The notes beneath the pieces were generated by a model. The model was not told the DNA's origin. It was given only the letters and a program-made list of their open reading frames with translations, and did no database searches. DNA of 64,000 bases from positions 28,375-92,374 of the forward strand of contig JBPCKA010000098.1 in assembly GCA_051004735.1 (NCBI GenBank). Reading direction: 5' to 3'. The DNA is from Euzebya sp051004735 (GTDB lineage Bacteria > Actinomycetota > Nitriliruptoria > Euzebyales > Euzebyaceae). The first letter of the stretch is position 1; each line of letters starts with the position of its first letter. The position numbers were made by a program, and so were the translations under genes. This document shows, piece after piece, positions 17,254 to 26,197 of the stretch.

Positions 17254-17358
17254 CTGGAATGGGCCGTCGTGATCGTGGTGGTGGTGGTGATCCTGGGGGC
17301 TTTCCTGATGATCGGCGGCGGCGGTGCCGGGGGTGGCATTCCAGGCCTGCACAACTGA
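17254..17358 (+). pseudogene. Orphan C-terminal membrane-segment fragment
   Basis: An open stretch reads E-W-A-V-V-I-V-V-V-V-V-I-L-G-A-F-L-M-I followed by a Gly-rich tail and a stop at 17356-17358. It looks like one membrane helix at the C-terminus of a longer protein whose body is missing. It begins about 65 bp beyond the insertion sequence and has no ribosome-binding site, so it is either a gene end cut off by the insertion or a chance frame. Confidence 0.35.
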
Positions 17359-17378
17359 TCAGTCGCGCGGTGGTGCCG

Positions 17379-18407
17379 TCACAGGCGGTATCGAAGAATG
17401 CTGGGCGAGGTGAGTGAGCCCACATACAGGTGGCCATCGTGCTCGCGGGCTCCGGTGGCCACTATGAATGGGCCATCGTGCCATTGCAGGTTGTGTGTCA
17501 GGGTTCCCTCGCGGTCATAGCCAAAGACCAGGGCCATCGTGGCCGGCGCCGGCTGCAGGGCATCAGGAAGGTTCCAGACCAACGTGCGCAGCAGGGGCGG
17601 CTTGCTCAGCAGGGAATCCAGCAGCTTGTTGCGATCTGACGCTGCCGCGCACCAGATGGTCCCACCCGGACCGGTCGACAGGTTGTCGGGGAAGGCCGGC
17701 ATCTGGGCGAACTGGTCGGTCGTGCCCTGCTTTGGCCCCTGCAGCCACAGTCGGGTGATGCTGTAGGTCCCGGTCTCGGCGATCAGGACGAACTGTCCCT
17801 GGGGATCCAGGGTCACGCCGTTGGCGAAGTGCAGACCGTCAAGCAGGGTGTGGACATCGCCGTCAGGGTCACGCCGGAACAATCGCCCGGTGCCCGAGTG
17901 CTCGATCAGATCACCCTTGTAGTGGTGCACCGGGAAGCGGCGGCTGGAATCGGTGAACCAGATCGTGCCATCAGGCCCGACGGTGGCGTTGTTGGTGCAC
18001 TTCAGCGCGATGCCATCCACGGTCGTTACCAGCTCCTGCATCGCCCCCGTCCCCGGGTCGATTGCCAGCAGACCTCGGTCGGCATCACAGACCAGCAGTC
18101 GGCCATCGCCCAGCAACTCGATGCCCAGCGGCCGACCACCGGTGGTGGCGACCCGGTGGATCCTGTTACCAGCGGCGGTGATCTCAAAGATCGAACCGTC
18201 CACGGTGCCGGTGTACAGGGTGCCGTCCTCGGTCAGGACGACGTCCTCAGGGCCTTCCCCTGGCACGGGCCACACCTCGGCGGAGGCCAGTGCCTGGTTG
18301 CGTTCATAGGGACCAGTCAGCCCTGTGTCCGAAGGTGGATTCCAAACTTTGGGCCGGACTGACGGCTTGGGAACATGGGTGGGCGGAACAGTGCTGGGCG
18401 GTGGCAT
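17379..18407 (-). CDS. SMP-30/strictosidine-synthase-like beta-propeller protein
   Basis: 342 aa from ATG 18407. Repeated blade motifs such as G-P-E-D-V-V-L-T-E-D-G-T-L-Y-T-G, N-A-T-V-G-P-D-G-T-I-W-F-T-D and F-A-N-G-V-T-L-D-P-Q-G identify the SMP-30/gluconolactonase/strictosidine synthase six-blade propeller family, usually metal-dependent lactonases or hydrolases. There is no signal peptide. It follows the RidA gene by 10 bp and is probably cotranscribed with it. The substrate cannot be told from sequence. Confidence 0.85.
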   Translation of the reverse strand: MPPPSTVPPTHVPKPSVRPKVWNPPSDTGLTGPYERNQALASAEVWPVPGEGPEDVVLTEDGTLYTGTVDGSIFEITAAGNRIHRVATTGGRPLGIELLGDGRLLVCDADRGLLAIDPGTGAMQELVTTVDGIALKCTNNATVGPDGTIWFTDSSRRFPVHHYKGDLIEHSGTGRLFRRDPDGDVHTLLDGLHFANGVTLDPQGQFVLIAETGTYSITRLWLQGPKQGTTDQFAQMPAFPDNLSTGPGGTIWCAAASDRNKLLDSLLSKPPLLRTLVWNLPDALQPAPATMALVFGYDREGTLTHNLQWHDGPFIVATGAREHDGHLYVGSLTSPSILRYRL

Positions 18408-18417
18408 GCCGCTCACG

Positions 18418-18858
18418 CTAGTCGCGGGTTCGTGCCCCGTCGGGTGTCCCACCGTGCAAGCCGACGATGAGGTCCACCTCCACCAGGGCACCGACGGCAA
18501 GGCCTGTCACGCCGACACAGGTTCGTGCTGGCAGACCGCGCTTAAACCACCCCTCGTACTCGGTGTTGAAAACCGCATAGTCACCGAAATCAAGCAGGTA
18601 TGCCCGGGCCATCAGGGTGTCGGACAGGTCTCCGCCTGCCTCGCGCACCACTGCCTCGAGGTTGGCCATGACCTGACGGGTCTGGGCTTCAATTCCCCCC
18701 TCGATCATGGCGTTGGTATCCGGATCGGTGGGCATCTGGCCGGTGACGTACAGCACGTCCCCCCAGCGCACCGCGTGGGCGAACGGTCCCACTGGGTTGG
18801 GCACCCCCGGACGACCGTTGAGTACGAACCGTTCCCGCTCGTGGTCGGTCGTGGACAT
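18418..18858 (-). CDS. ridA: RidA (YjgF/YER057c) family enamine/imine deaminase
   Basis: 146 aa from ATG 18858. RidA hydrolyses reactive 2-aminoacrylate-type enamines released by PLP enzymes. The Arg needed for catalysis is in L-P-A-R-T-C-V-G-V, and G-D-V-L-Y-V-T-G-Q, V-M-A-N-L-E-A-V and V-E-V-D-L-I are family blocks. The C-terminus is extended by about 10 residues. It heads a two-gene unit with the SMP-30-like gene and diverges from the exonuclease gene. Confidence 0.88.
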   Translation of the reverse strand: MSTTDHERERFVLNGRPGVPNPVGPFAHAVRWGDVLYVTGQMPTDPDTNAMIEGGIEAQTRQVMANLEAVVREAGGDLSDTLMARAYLLDFGDYAVFNTEYEGWFKRGLPARTCVGVTGLAVGALVEVDLIVGLHGGTPDGARTRD

Positions 18859-18982
18859 GGGCGTGGCCTCCCTGAGACGTCGATGCGGAAGCCGGGACCT
18901 TATCCCGGCCAGGCGGCTCAACTGGTGCAGGTCGTTTAGGGTGGCGGCACTGACGACGACAGGCCCGAGTCTGGGAGCCGCC

Positions 18983-19894
18983 ATGCACGTACATCTGATC
19001 GACGGCACCTATGAGCTGTTCCGCCATCACTACGCACCGAACAATGACGATCCCCAGCGCGGAGCGGTCGCAGGGGTCATGCGCAGCATGGTGTGGTTGC
19101 TGGAACGCGGCGGCCCGGACGACACGCCCGTCACCCACATCGGAGTCGCCACTGACCACGTGATCGAAAGCTTCCGCAACGCCCTGTGGCCCACCTACAA
19201 GTCAAGTGAGGGGATGCCGCCGGAACTGCTGGCGCAGTTCCACCCCCTGGAAGACGGCCTGCGTGCGTTGGGGATGGTTGTCTGGGCGATGACCGATCTG
19301 GAGGCCGATGACGCCCTGGCCACAGCCGCTGCGCAGGCCGACGCCGATCAGCGGGTCAGACAGGTGATCATCGCCACTCCTGACAAGGACCTGGGGCAAT
19401 GCGTCCGCGGGAGCCGGGTCATCCAGTGGGACCGGATGCGGGGCAACGTCCGTGATGCCGACGGCATCTTTGACAAGAACGGTGTGCCACCTGTGTCCAT
19501 CCCGGACTGGCTGGCCTTGGTGGGCGACTCCGCCGACGGATTTCCCGGTATCCCCGGGTTCGGCGCCAAGACGGCCGCCAGACTGCTGACACGGTTCGGC
19601 CACCTCGATCACATCCCCGCCGATCCCGCTGAGTGGGGCGATGGTATCCGCGGTGCAGCAAGGCTGGGCCAGACCTTGGCCGAGCAGCGCGACGAGGCAC
19701 GACTGTTCTGCACTCTGGCCACGCTGGTTGCTGACGCGGACCTGGGCACCACTGTGGATGATCTGCACTGGACGGGGCCGACCGCAGAGTTCGAAGCAGT
19801 CTGTGATGAGTTCGATCTGGACGACCTGCTGGACCGCGTTGCAGCACTACGTGACGGCGGCACCAAAGCCGCGTCGGCCGAGGTGCCACTGTGA
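18983..19894 (+). CDS. 5'-3' exonuclease / flap nuclease, PolA N-terminal type
   Basis: 303 aa from ATG 18983 (M-H-V-H-L-I-D-G-T-Y-E-L-F-R). Stand-alone relative of the DNA polymerase I nuclease domain, which removes RNA primers and flaps. Acidic metal-binding residues appear in L-I-D-G, E-A-D-D-A-L-A, T-P-D-K-D-L and V-G-D-S-A-D-G-F-P-G-I-P-G-F-G-A-K-T-A; the last is the helix-3-turn DNA-binding motif. Its stop overlaps the next GTG by 4 bp, so it shares an operon with an unrelated amino-acid catabolic gene. Confidence 0.9.
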   Translation: MHVHLIDGTYELFRHHYAPNNDDPQRGAVAGVMRSMVWLLERGGPDDTPVTHIGVATDHVIESFRNALWPTYKSSEGMPPELLAQFHPLEDGLRALGMVVWAMTDLEADDALATAAAQADADQRVRQVIIATPDKDLGQCVRGSRVIQWDRMRGNVRDADGIFDKNGVPPVSIPDWLALVGDSADGFPGIPGFGAKTAARLLTRFGHLDHIPADPAEWGDGIRGAARLGQTLAEQRDEARLFCTLATLVADADLGTTVDDLHWTGPTAEFEAVCDEFDLDDLLDRVAALRDGGTKAASAEVPL

Positions 19895-20967
19895 CGCCGG
19901 AGTGGGAGCCGCTGCACGTCACCACCGACGATTACCACACCGGCGGTGAACCCTTTCGCATCGTGACCGGCGGGGCACCCGACCTGTTGGGCCAGACCGT
20001 GGCAGAGCGACGTCTGTGGGCGGCCGACCACGTCGACCACATCCGCAAACTGCTGGTCAACGAGCCACGCGGGCACGCCGACATGTACGGCTGCTTCGTC
20101 ACCCCGCCCGATGACGAAGACGCTGATCTGGGCGTGGTGTTCTTCCACAACGAGGGCTACTCCACTGCTTGTGGGCACGGCACCATCGCACTGGCGACCT
20201 GGGCGGTGGACACCGGGCGTGTCGCACCTGATGGCGACAACCGCGTCCAGATGCGGATCGACGCCCCCTCCGGACGTCTGGACGTGACCGCCCGACTGGA
20301 TGAGGACGGTCAGGTCGAAGGAGTCAGCTTCCGCAACGTCCCCTCGTTCGTCAAAGGTGAGTTGGTCGTTGACATGCCGAATGGCCGGACGGGCGGCACC
20401 ACGATCGCGTTCGGCGGGGCGTTTTACGCCATCGTCAAGGCCGTCGACGCCGGTTTGGACATCACACGCCAGAACCTGCCGCAGATCATTGCCTGGGCGC
20501 GCGATCTGAAACAGACACTGAATGCCGATCACGAATGGGTGCATCCCCTGGATCCGCGCCTGCGTGACATCTACGGGGTGATCCTGGTGGAGGAGGTCGA
20601 CCCCCGCCCACTCGACGTGCACATGGTGCTGGGCGACAGTGTCCTTGGCGATCCCGGCGAGGGGTTCGTGGTCCAGCGCAATGTGACCGTGTTCGCCGAT
20701 GGGGAGGTCGACCGTTCACCGACCGGCAGTGGTACCTCGGCACGACTGGCGGCGCTGCACCGGTATGGCCAGATCGCCGTTGGCCAGGGACTGGTGAACC
20801 TGTCGATCATCGACACCGTGATGTCAGGGATGATCGAGGGGACCACGACCATCGCCGGCCACCCGGCAGTCCACACCCGCATCGGGGGAACAGCCTTTCG
20901 GACCGGAACCCATGAGTTCACGCTGGACCCACGCGATGACCTCGGGACGGGATTTCAACTGCGCTGA
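19891..20967 (+). CDS. Proline racemase family protein, predicted trans-3-hydroxy-L-proline dehydratase
   Basis: 358 aa from GTG 19891. The first active-site block N-E-G-Y-S-T-A-C-G-H-G-T-I keeps Cys94, but the second, D-R-S-P-T-G-S-G-T-S-A, has Thr278 where racemases and 4-hydroxyproline epimerases have Cys. In the family a Cys/Thr pair marks trans-3-hydroxy-L-proline dehydratases, which make delta1-pyrroline-2-carboxylate. The stop overlaps the MFS start, which suggests the transporter serves the same substrate or product. Assignment rests on the Cys/Thr pattern. Confidence 0.85.
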   Translation: MTPEWEPLHVTTDDYHTGGEPFRIVTGGAPDLLGQTVAERRLWAADHVDHIRKLLVNEPRGHADMYGCFVTPPDDEDADLGVVFFHNEGYSTACGHGTIALATWAVDTGRVAPDGDNRVQMRIDAPSGRLDVTARLDEDGQVEGVSFRNVPSFVKGELVVDMPNGRTGGTTIAFGGAFYAIVKAVDAGLDITRQNLPQIIAWARDLKQTLNADHEWVHPLDPRLRDIYGVILVEEVDPRPLDVHMVLGDSVLGDPGEGFVVQRNVTVFADGEVDRSPTGSGTSARLAALHRYGQIAVGQGLVNLSIIDTVMSGMIEGTTTIAGHPAVHTRIGGTAFRTGTHEFTLDPRDDLGTGFQLR

Positions 20968-22196
20968 TGGCGCGCGGTAGCGTGATCGTCCTGAGCCGCA
21001 TCACTGCCACCCGCGCCCTGTCCCTGGCGTTGTTCGCCGTAGCGTTTGGGACCAACGTGCCAACCCCGTTGCTGTTGTTGTACCGCACCGAGTTGGATCT
21101 TTCGCCGACGACCTTGACGTTGTTGTTCGCCTTCTACGCCGTGGGTCTGGTTCCAACCCTGTTCGTGGCCGGACCGGCGTCGGACCGCTACGGCCGCAAG
21201 GCGGTCGTGGTGCCCTTCGCCGTCGTGTCAGGGCTGGCATCAGCCGTGTTCCTGTTCGCGTCCCACTCGGTGCTGCTGCTGTTCATCGGCCGACTGCTGC
21301 AGGGAATGGTCTCGGGTGCGGTGTTCAGCGTCGGCAGTGCCTGGATGGGTGAACTGATCACCGATCCCGGCAGCGCCGCCCGACGAGCCACGACGGCCCT
21401 CAGCATGGGCTTTGCGCTTGGCCCACTCACCGCCGGGATCCTGGGACAGTACGGCCCGGCACCGCTGGAGTTGTCCTACGGTGTGCACCTGGCCCTGGTC
21501 GGCCTGGGTCTGGTGATGCTGCGACACGTGCCCGAGACACACGTTGATCGACGCGCCGACGGCCCGTTGATCAACCTGGGGGTGCCACCGTCGGCCCGTG
21601 GTGCCTTCCTGGCCTTCGCCGTGCCCGTCGGACTGTTGGTGTTCACCTTCCCGTCGGTGTCTCTGGCGGTGCTGCCACTGCGGCTACAAAGTGCCATGCC
21701 CGGACGAGATCTGGTCATCACCGGCGTCATCGGCGGTGTGACGATGGTCAGCGGGGTACTGATCCAGCAGGTGGAGAAGCGCCTTGGCCCGATGGTCGCC
21801 GCACCGGTGGCGGCGGTGGCCGGGGCCGCAGGGCTAGTGGTTGGGCTGATCAGCGCAGCGCTGGATGCGCCGCTGCTGCTGCTGATCTCCGCCGTCCTGC
21901 TGGGCGGAGGCTATGGCCTGTCGTTGGCGGCCGGCCTCACCGCGACACAGATCCTGGCCTCTCCAGCCTCACGGGGCGCACTGGTCGCCACGTTTTATGC
22001 CGTGACCTATCTGGGCTTCGGGGTGCCGGTCATTCTGGCCGCCACCAGCGAGGGCACGGATTTTGACGCCTCGCTGACCGTCCTGGCGTGCGTCACACTG
22101 GTGATCGCGGGGGTGCTGTGGCTGGGCCCGGGCAGACGCTTGCTGATCGCCGCCCGTGGGCGTGGTGTTCCGGCCCAGACCACTCCACCGGGATAG
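20967..22196 (+). CDS. Major facilitator superfamily transporter
   Basis: 409 aa with about 12 hydrophobic segments. The loop after helix 2 reads G-P-A-S-D-R-Y-G-R-K, the classic MFS motif A. The start ATG overlaps the dehydratase TGA. The partner gene hints at an amino acid or hydroxyproline derivative as substrate, but sequence alone does not show whether it is an importer or exporter. It is convergent with the L,D-transpeptidase gene (15 bp between stops). Confidence 0.88.
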   Translation: MARGSVIVLSRITATRALSLALFAVAFGTNVPTPLLLLYRTELDLSPTTLTLLFAFYAVGLVPTLFVAGPASDRYGRKAVVVPFAVVSGLASAVFLFASHSVLLLFIGRLLQGMVSGAVFSVGSAWMGELITDPGSAARRATTALSMGFALGPLTAGILGQYGPAPLELSYGVHLALVGLGLVMLRHVPETHVDRRADGPLINLGVPPSARGAFLAFAVPVGLLVFTFPSVSLAVLPLRLQSAMPGRDLVITGVIGGVTMVSGVLIQQVEKRLGPMVAAPVAAVAGAAGLVVGLISAALDAPLLLLISAVLLGGGYGLSLAAGLTATQILASPASRGALVATFYAVTYLGFGVPVILAATSEGTDFDASLTVLACVTLVIAGVLWLGPGRRLLIAARGRGVPAQTTPPG

Positions 22197-22211
22197 CTCA
22201 CTCCACCGAAC

Positions 22212-22847
22212 TCACTCCACCGAGATGATGCGCGCGCCGACCTGCACCAGGTCGAACAGTTGCACGACGTCGTCATTTGCCATGCGGACGCAGCCGTGAC
22301 TGGCGTCGGTGCCCAGCGACCACTCCTGGTTGGTGCCGTGGAAACGGATGTTGTCAACCCCTCCCCAATTGATGGCGCTGACCCCAAGCGGGTTGTTGGG
22401 TCCCGGGCCGATGAAGGCAGGAAGGTTTGCGCCCCAACCGTTGGGTGAGGGATTGCCCCAGGTCGGATTCTCGCGCTTGAGCTCCACGAAGTACTCGCCA
22501 GTCGGGGTGGGAAAGCCGGAGGTTCCCGTCGCGACGACCCACTCCCCCGCCAGCTCACCCTGGGTGTACAGCGACACAGTGTGTTCGGATTGGTCCAGAT
22601 ACACCACCTGGTCCAGGTCGGCCATCGTGGCCAGTTCCGTCATGGCTGCAGCCACGGCGTCTGGATCCACTGCGGAGAAGGTCAGATGCGGAGGTCGAGC
22701 CGGATCCGCCGCGAACCAGCGCATCTGCAGCCAGTCCCACGCGGTGGTGGCGTCACGGTCGGCCTTCAACAGCCGCATGACCGCGTCGGTGTTGGCGGCC
22801 GCACCCATCTCGCGTGCGGTCAAGCCCACCGCCGTACCGACACACAC
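22212..22847 (-). CDS. L,D-transpeptidase (YkuD domain) without visible signal peptide
   Basis: 211 aa from GTG 22847. Links peptidoglycan stem peptides 3-3 or attaches proteins. The YkuD catalytic block is complete: H-G-T-N then S-H-G-C-V-R-M-A-N-D-D with the nucleophile Cys near residue 185. The N-terminus starts only 3 bp after the aceE stop and shows neither signal peptide nor membrane helix, which is odd for a cell-wall enzyme. Either the true start lies inside aceE, or the leader has been lost, or export is unusual. Confidence 0.85.
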   Translation of the reverse strand: MCVGTAVGLTAREMGAAANTDAVMRLLKADRDATTAWDWLQMRWFAADPARPPHLTFSAVDPDAVAAAMTELATMADLDQVVYLDQSEHTVSLYTQGELAGEWVVATGTSGFPTPTGEYFVELKRENPTWGNPSPNGWGANLPAFIGPGPNNPLGVSAINWGGVDNIRFHGTNQEWSLGTDASHGCVRMANDDVVQLFDLVQVGARIISVE

Positions 22848-22850
22848 CCG

Positions 22851-25583
22851 TCAGCCGCGGTGAAGCTCGTCCCAGACCCGCAGGTCTGGGTCGATGCCGT
22901 AGGTCTCGATGGCCTTGGCAGCCATCTCGGCGTCGACCTCCCCCTCTTTGCTCAACTCGTGCAACACGGCCACGACTATGGATTCGGCATCGATGCGGAA
23001 GATCCTGCGCAGAGCCTCACGGGTATCGGAGCGACCGAAGCCATCGGTTCCAAGTATTGCGAAGCGACCAGGGATGAAGGGCTCGACCAGGCCGGGCAGG
23101 GCCTTTTGGTAATCAGTCACCGCAACAAAGGGGCCGCCGCGGGACTGGTTCAGCTTGCGGGTGATCAGCGGCACCTTGGGTTCGGCCGTCGGGTGGTCAC
23201 GGTTGGTGGTCGAACAGGCCACACCGTCGCGATGCAGCTGTACCCATCCCGGCACCGACCAGATGTCGGCGGCGACGTCCCACTCCTGGCCCAGCAACTC
23301 CTGTGCCTTGATCGCCGCCGGCATGGCCGAGCCGCTGGACAGCAGTTGCACCCGATGGGTGCGGTCCTCCTCGAACTGACTGAACCGGTAGATCCCGTCC
23401 AGGACCCCTTGTTCGTCAAACCCTTCAGGCATGGGCGGTTGCGGGGTCGGCTCGTTGTAGATCGTCAGGTAGTACATGACGTCCTCGGCCTGTTCACCCA
23501 TCATCCGGTTGATGCCGTCCTCGGCGATCACCGCAAGCTCATAGGCGAAGGAGGGGTCATAGGACTCAACTGCCGGATTGGTCATTGCGAACAGCGGTGA
23601 ATGGCCATCCTCGTGCTGCAATCCCTCGCCGTTCAGCGTGGTCCGGCCGGCCGTGGCGCCAAGCAGGAATCCCCGACAGCGCTGGTCCGCCGCCGACCAG
23701 ATCGAGTCTGCGGTCCGTTGGAAGCCGAACATCGAATAGAAGATGTAGATCGGCAGCATCGGCTGTTCATGCGTGGCGTAGCTGGATCCAGCTGCGGTGA
23801 AGCTGGCCATCGAACCGGCCTCGGTGATGCCCTCATGAAGGATCTGGCCGTCGATGGCCTCCTTGTAGCTGAGCAGCATCGCCTGGTCGACCGGCTCATA
23901 GGTCTGCCCGTGGACGTTGTAGATCTTCTTGGTCGGAAACAACGAGTCCATGCCGAACGTGCGGGCCTCGTCGGGGATGATCGGCACGATTCGGTCGCCC
24001 AGGCCCTTGTGCTTGAACAGGTCCTTCAGCAGCCGCACGAACGCCATCGTGGTGGCGATCTCCTGATTTCCCGACCCCTGCTTCAGCTCTGCGTAGACCT
24101 CCTTGCCCGGCAGCTCCACTCCCCGGACCTGGAACTTGCGGCTGGGGATGAAGCCACCCAGTTCGTGGCGTCGCTGCAGCATGTACTCGATCTCATCTGA
24201 CCCCTCACCCGGGTGGTAGTAGGGCGGCAGATCCCCCTCAAGCTCTGAATCGGGAATCTCCAGGTACAGCCGGTCACGGAAGGTCTTCAGGGCCTTGCGG
24301 GTCAGCTTCTTCATCTGGTGGGTGGCGTTTCGCGCCTCGAAGTCGGGACCAAGCGTCCAGCCCTTGATCGTCTTGGCCAGGATCACCGTGGGCTGACCGG
24401 TGTGCTCAGTGGCTGCCTTGAACGCGGCGTAAACCTTGCGGTAGTCATGGCCGCCGCGGTCAAGGACCGGCAAGTCCTGCTCGGTCAGACCGGACTGGTC
24501 AAGGATCCGTTGCAGTTCTGGGCTGTTGAAGAAGTGCTCGCGGATGTACTGGCCATCTTTGGTGGTATAGGTCTGAAACTGTCCGTCAGGCGTCTTGTTC
24601 ATCTGCTCAACCAGGTCGCCGTTCACGTCCAGGCTGAGCAGCCGGTCCCATTTGCGGCCCCACACGACCTTGATGACGTTCCACCCCGCCCCACGGAACA
24701 GCGACTCCAACTCCTGGATGATCTTGCCGTTGCCACGTACCGGGCCATCCAGGCCCTGCAGGTTGCAGTTGACCACCCAGACCAGGTTGTCCAACTCCTC
24801 GCGACTGGCGACGGTGAGGGCGCCCTGAGCCTCGGGCTCATCCATCTCACCGTCACCCACGAATGCCCAGACCCGCTGCTGATCGGTGTCGGTGATCCCC
24901 CGGTTGTGCAGGTACTTGTTGAAACGGGCCTGATAGATGGAGTTGAGGGATCCAAGCCCCATGCTGACCGTCGGGAACTCCCAGAACTCAGGCATCAGCC
25001 GCGGATGGGGGTAGCTGGACAGGCCCCCGACCTGCGTCTCCTGACGGAACACGTCCAGTTCCTCGGTCGTCAGGCGCCCTTCCAGGTAGGCGCGGGCGTA
25101 GATGCCGGGCGAGCCGTGGCCCTGGATGAACAGTTGATCGCCGCCTCCCTCGTGCTCCCGGCCGCGAAAGAAGTGGTTGAAACCGACCTCGTACAGGCTG
25201 GCCGCCGACGCATAGGTGGCGATGTGCCCCCCAACACCGACGCCCGGGCGTTGGGCACGGGTGACCATCACCGCCGCATTCCAACGGATGTAGGCGCGGA
25301 TCCGACGTTCGATGTGCTCATCACCCGGAAAGTCGGGCTCGCGTGACGGGGGGATGGTGTTGATGTAGTCCGTGGAGCGCAACGCCGGGACGCCGACGCC
25401 GACTTCTCTGGACTTCTCCAGCAGGCGGAGCATGAGATATCGCGCACGCTCGCGCCCGTGGTGGGCGACGACGGCGTCCAGCGAATCGATCCACTCCTGG
25501 GTCTCAGCGGGGTCGATATCGGGAAGCTGGGTCGGCATCCCGTCGGTGATGATGCGTTGTGGGTCGCGGTGCAGATCGCTCAC
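22851..25583 (-). CDS. aceE: Pyruvate dehydrogenase E1 component, homodimeric type
   Basis: 910 aa, the full length expected. Thiamine-diphosphate enzyme that decarboxylates pyruvate and passes the acetyl group to E2. The TPP/Mg motif begins G-D-G-E-M-D-E-P-E and ends V-V-N-C-N-L-Q (about 245-280). H-G-S-P-G-I-Y-A-R-A-Y-L-E-G-R near 150 is characteristic of AceE. No E2 or E3 genes are nearby, as in many Actinobacteria. It diverges from the septum-formation lipoprotein gene. Confidence 0.96.
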   Translation of the reverse strand: MSDLHRDPQRIITDGMPTQLPDIDPAETQEWIDSLDAVVAHHGRERARYLMLRLLEKSREVGVGVPALRSTDYINTIPPSREPDFPGDEHIERRIRAYIRWNAAVMVTRAQRPGVGVGGHIATYASAASLYEVGFNHFFRGREHEGGGDQLFIQGHGSPGIYARAYLEGRLTTEELDVFRQETQVGGLSSYPHPRLMPEFWEFPTVSMGLGSLNSIYQARFNKYLHNRGITDTDQQRVWAFVGDGEMDEPEAQGALTVASREELDNLVWVVNCNLQGLDGPVRGNGKIIQELESLFRGAGWNVIKVVWGRKWDRLLSLDVNGDLVEQMNKTPDGQFQTYTTKDGQYIREHFFNSPELQRILDQSGLTEQDLPVLDRGGHDYRKVYAAFKAATEHTGQPTVILAKTIKGWTLGPDFEARNATHQMKKLTRKALKTFRDRLYLEIPDSELEGDLPPYYHPGEGSDEIEYMLQRRHELGGFIPSRKFQVRGVELPGKEVYAELKQGSGNQEIATTMAFVRLLKDLFKHKGLGDRIVPIIPDEARTFGMDSLFPTKKIYNVHGQTYEPVDQAMLLSYKEAIDGQILHEGITEAGSMASFTAAGSSYATHEQPMLPIYIFYSMFGFQRTADSIWSAADQRCRGFLLGATAGRTTLNGEGLQHEDGHSPLFAMTNPAVESYDPSFAYELAVIAEDGINRMMGEQAEDVMYYLTIYNEPTPQPPMPEGFDEQGVLDGIYRFSQFEEDRTHRVQLLSSGSAMPAAIKAQELLGQEWDVAADIWSVPGWVQLHRDGVACSTTNRDHPTAEPKVPLITRKLNQSRGGPFVAVTDYQKALPGLVEPFIPGRFAILGTDGFGRSDTREALRRIFRIDAESIVVAVLHELSKEGEVDAEMAAKAIETYGIDPDLRVWDELHRG

Positions 25584-25719
25584 GGTGTGCCTTCCATGGC
25601 CTTGCGGGGTGGCAACAGCCTATGCGGCGCGCCGGCCGAGGGAACACCCGAATTGCCATGTTGGTGCGTACCGTCTGACAGACCGGAGACGGACCCGCCT
25701 GGCTGGGTGGGCGAGGGCG

Positions 25720-25725
25720 TATCCT
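25720..25725 (+). promoter_or_regulatory. -10 box TATCCT, likely leaderless promoter
   Basis: TATCCT ends 8 nt before the ATG at 25734. A transcript starting about 7 nt after this box would begin at or next to the start codon. No ribosome-binding site precedes that ATG. Confidence 0.45.
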
Positions 25726-25733
25726 GCCGCGTC

Positions 25734-26183
25734 ATGAACCTGTCTCGACCCCTCATCTTCGTCCTTGTGCCCCTCACATGGCTGTTGATGGCCTGCAGTC
25801 CACAGGCCTTGGCTTTCACCATCGGTGAATGCGTGAATGTTCCGGACGGCAACGAGATCAACGAGTATGAGACGGTCGACTGTGCGCAGGCACACGACAG
25901 CGAGGTGTTCGCACTTCCACAACGTCCTGAGGGTGCCGACGACGCCTATCCCGGACAAGAGGCACTGCAGACCTTCGCCGCTGAACGCTGTCAGTCGGAG
26001 TTCGAGTCCTACGTCGGCACTCCCTACGAGCAGTCGGCCTTCTACTACACCGTGCTGGTGCCCAGCCAGGATTCATGGGATCAGGCCGAGGACCGCGAGA
26101 TCGTGTGTCTGCTGGTCGGCGACCTCCAGGACGACGGCACCTTTTCCCAGCTCGAGGGACCCAAGGCCGGCAGCGGCGAGTAG
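25734..26183 (+). CDS. Septum-formation-family lipoprotein
   Basis: 149 aa. Signal peptide with lipobox L-L-M-A-C (Cys21), then F-T-I-G-E-C-V-N-V and V-D-C-A-Q-A-H-D-S-E-V-F-A, the pattern of the actinobacterial septum-formation (PF13845-like) domain, with paired cysteines probably forming disulfides (also R-C-Q-S-E-F and I-V-C-L-L-V-G-D). Anchored outside the membrane. Function in division is suggested by the family name only. A -10 box lies 8 nt upstream of the ATG. Confidence 0.82.
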   Translation: MNLSRPLIFVLVPLTWLLMACSPQALAFTIGECVNVPDGNEINEYETVDCAQAHDSEVFALPQRPEGADDAYPGQEALQTFAAERCQSEFESYVGTPYEQSAFYYTVLVPSQDSWDQAEDREIVCLLVGDLQDDGTFSQLEGPKAGSGE

Positions 26184-26197
26184 CCCGTCGGATCCGC

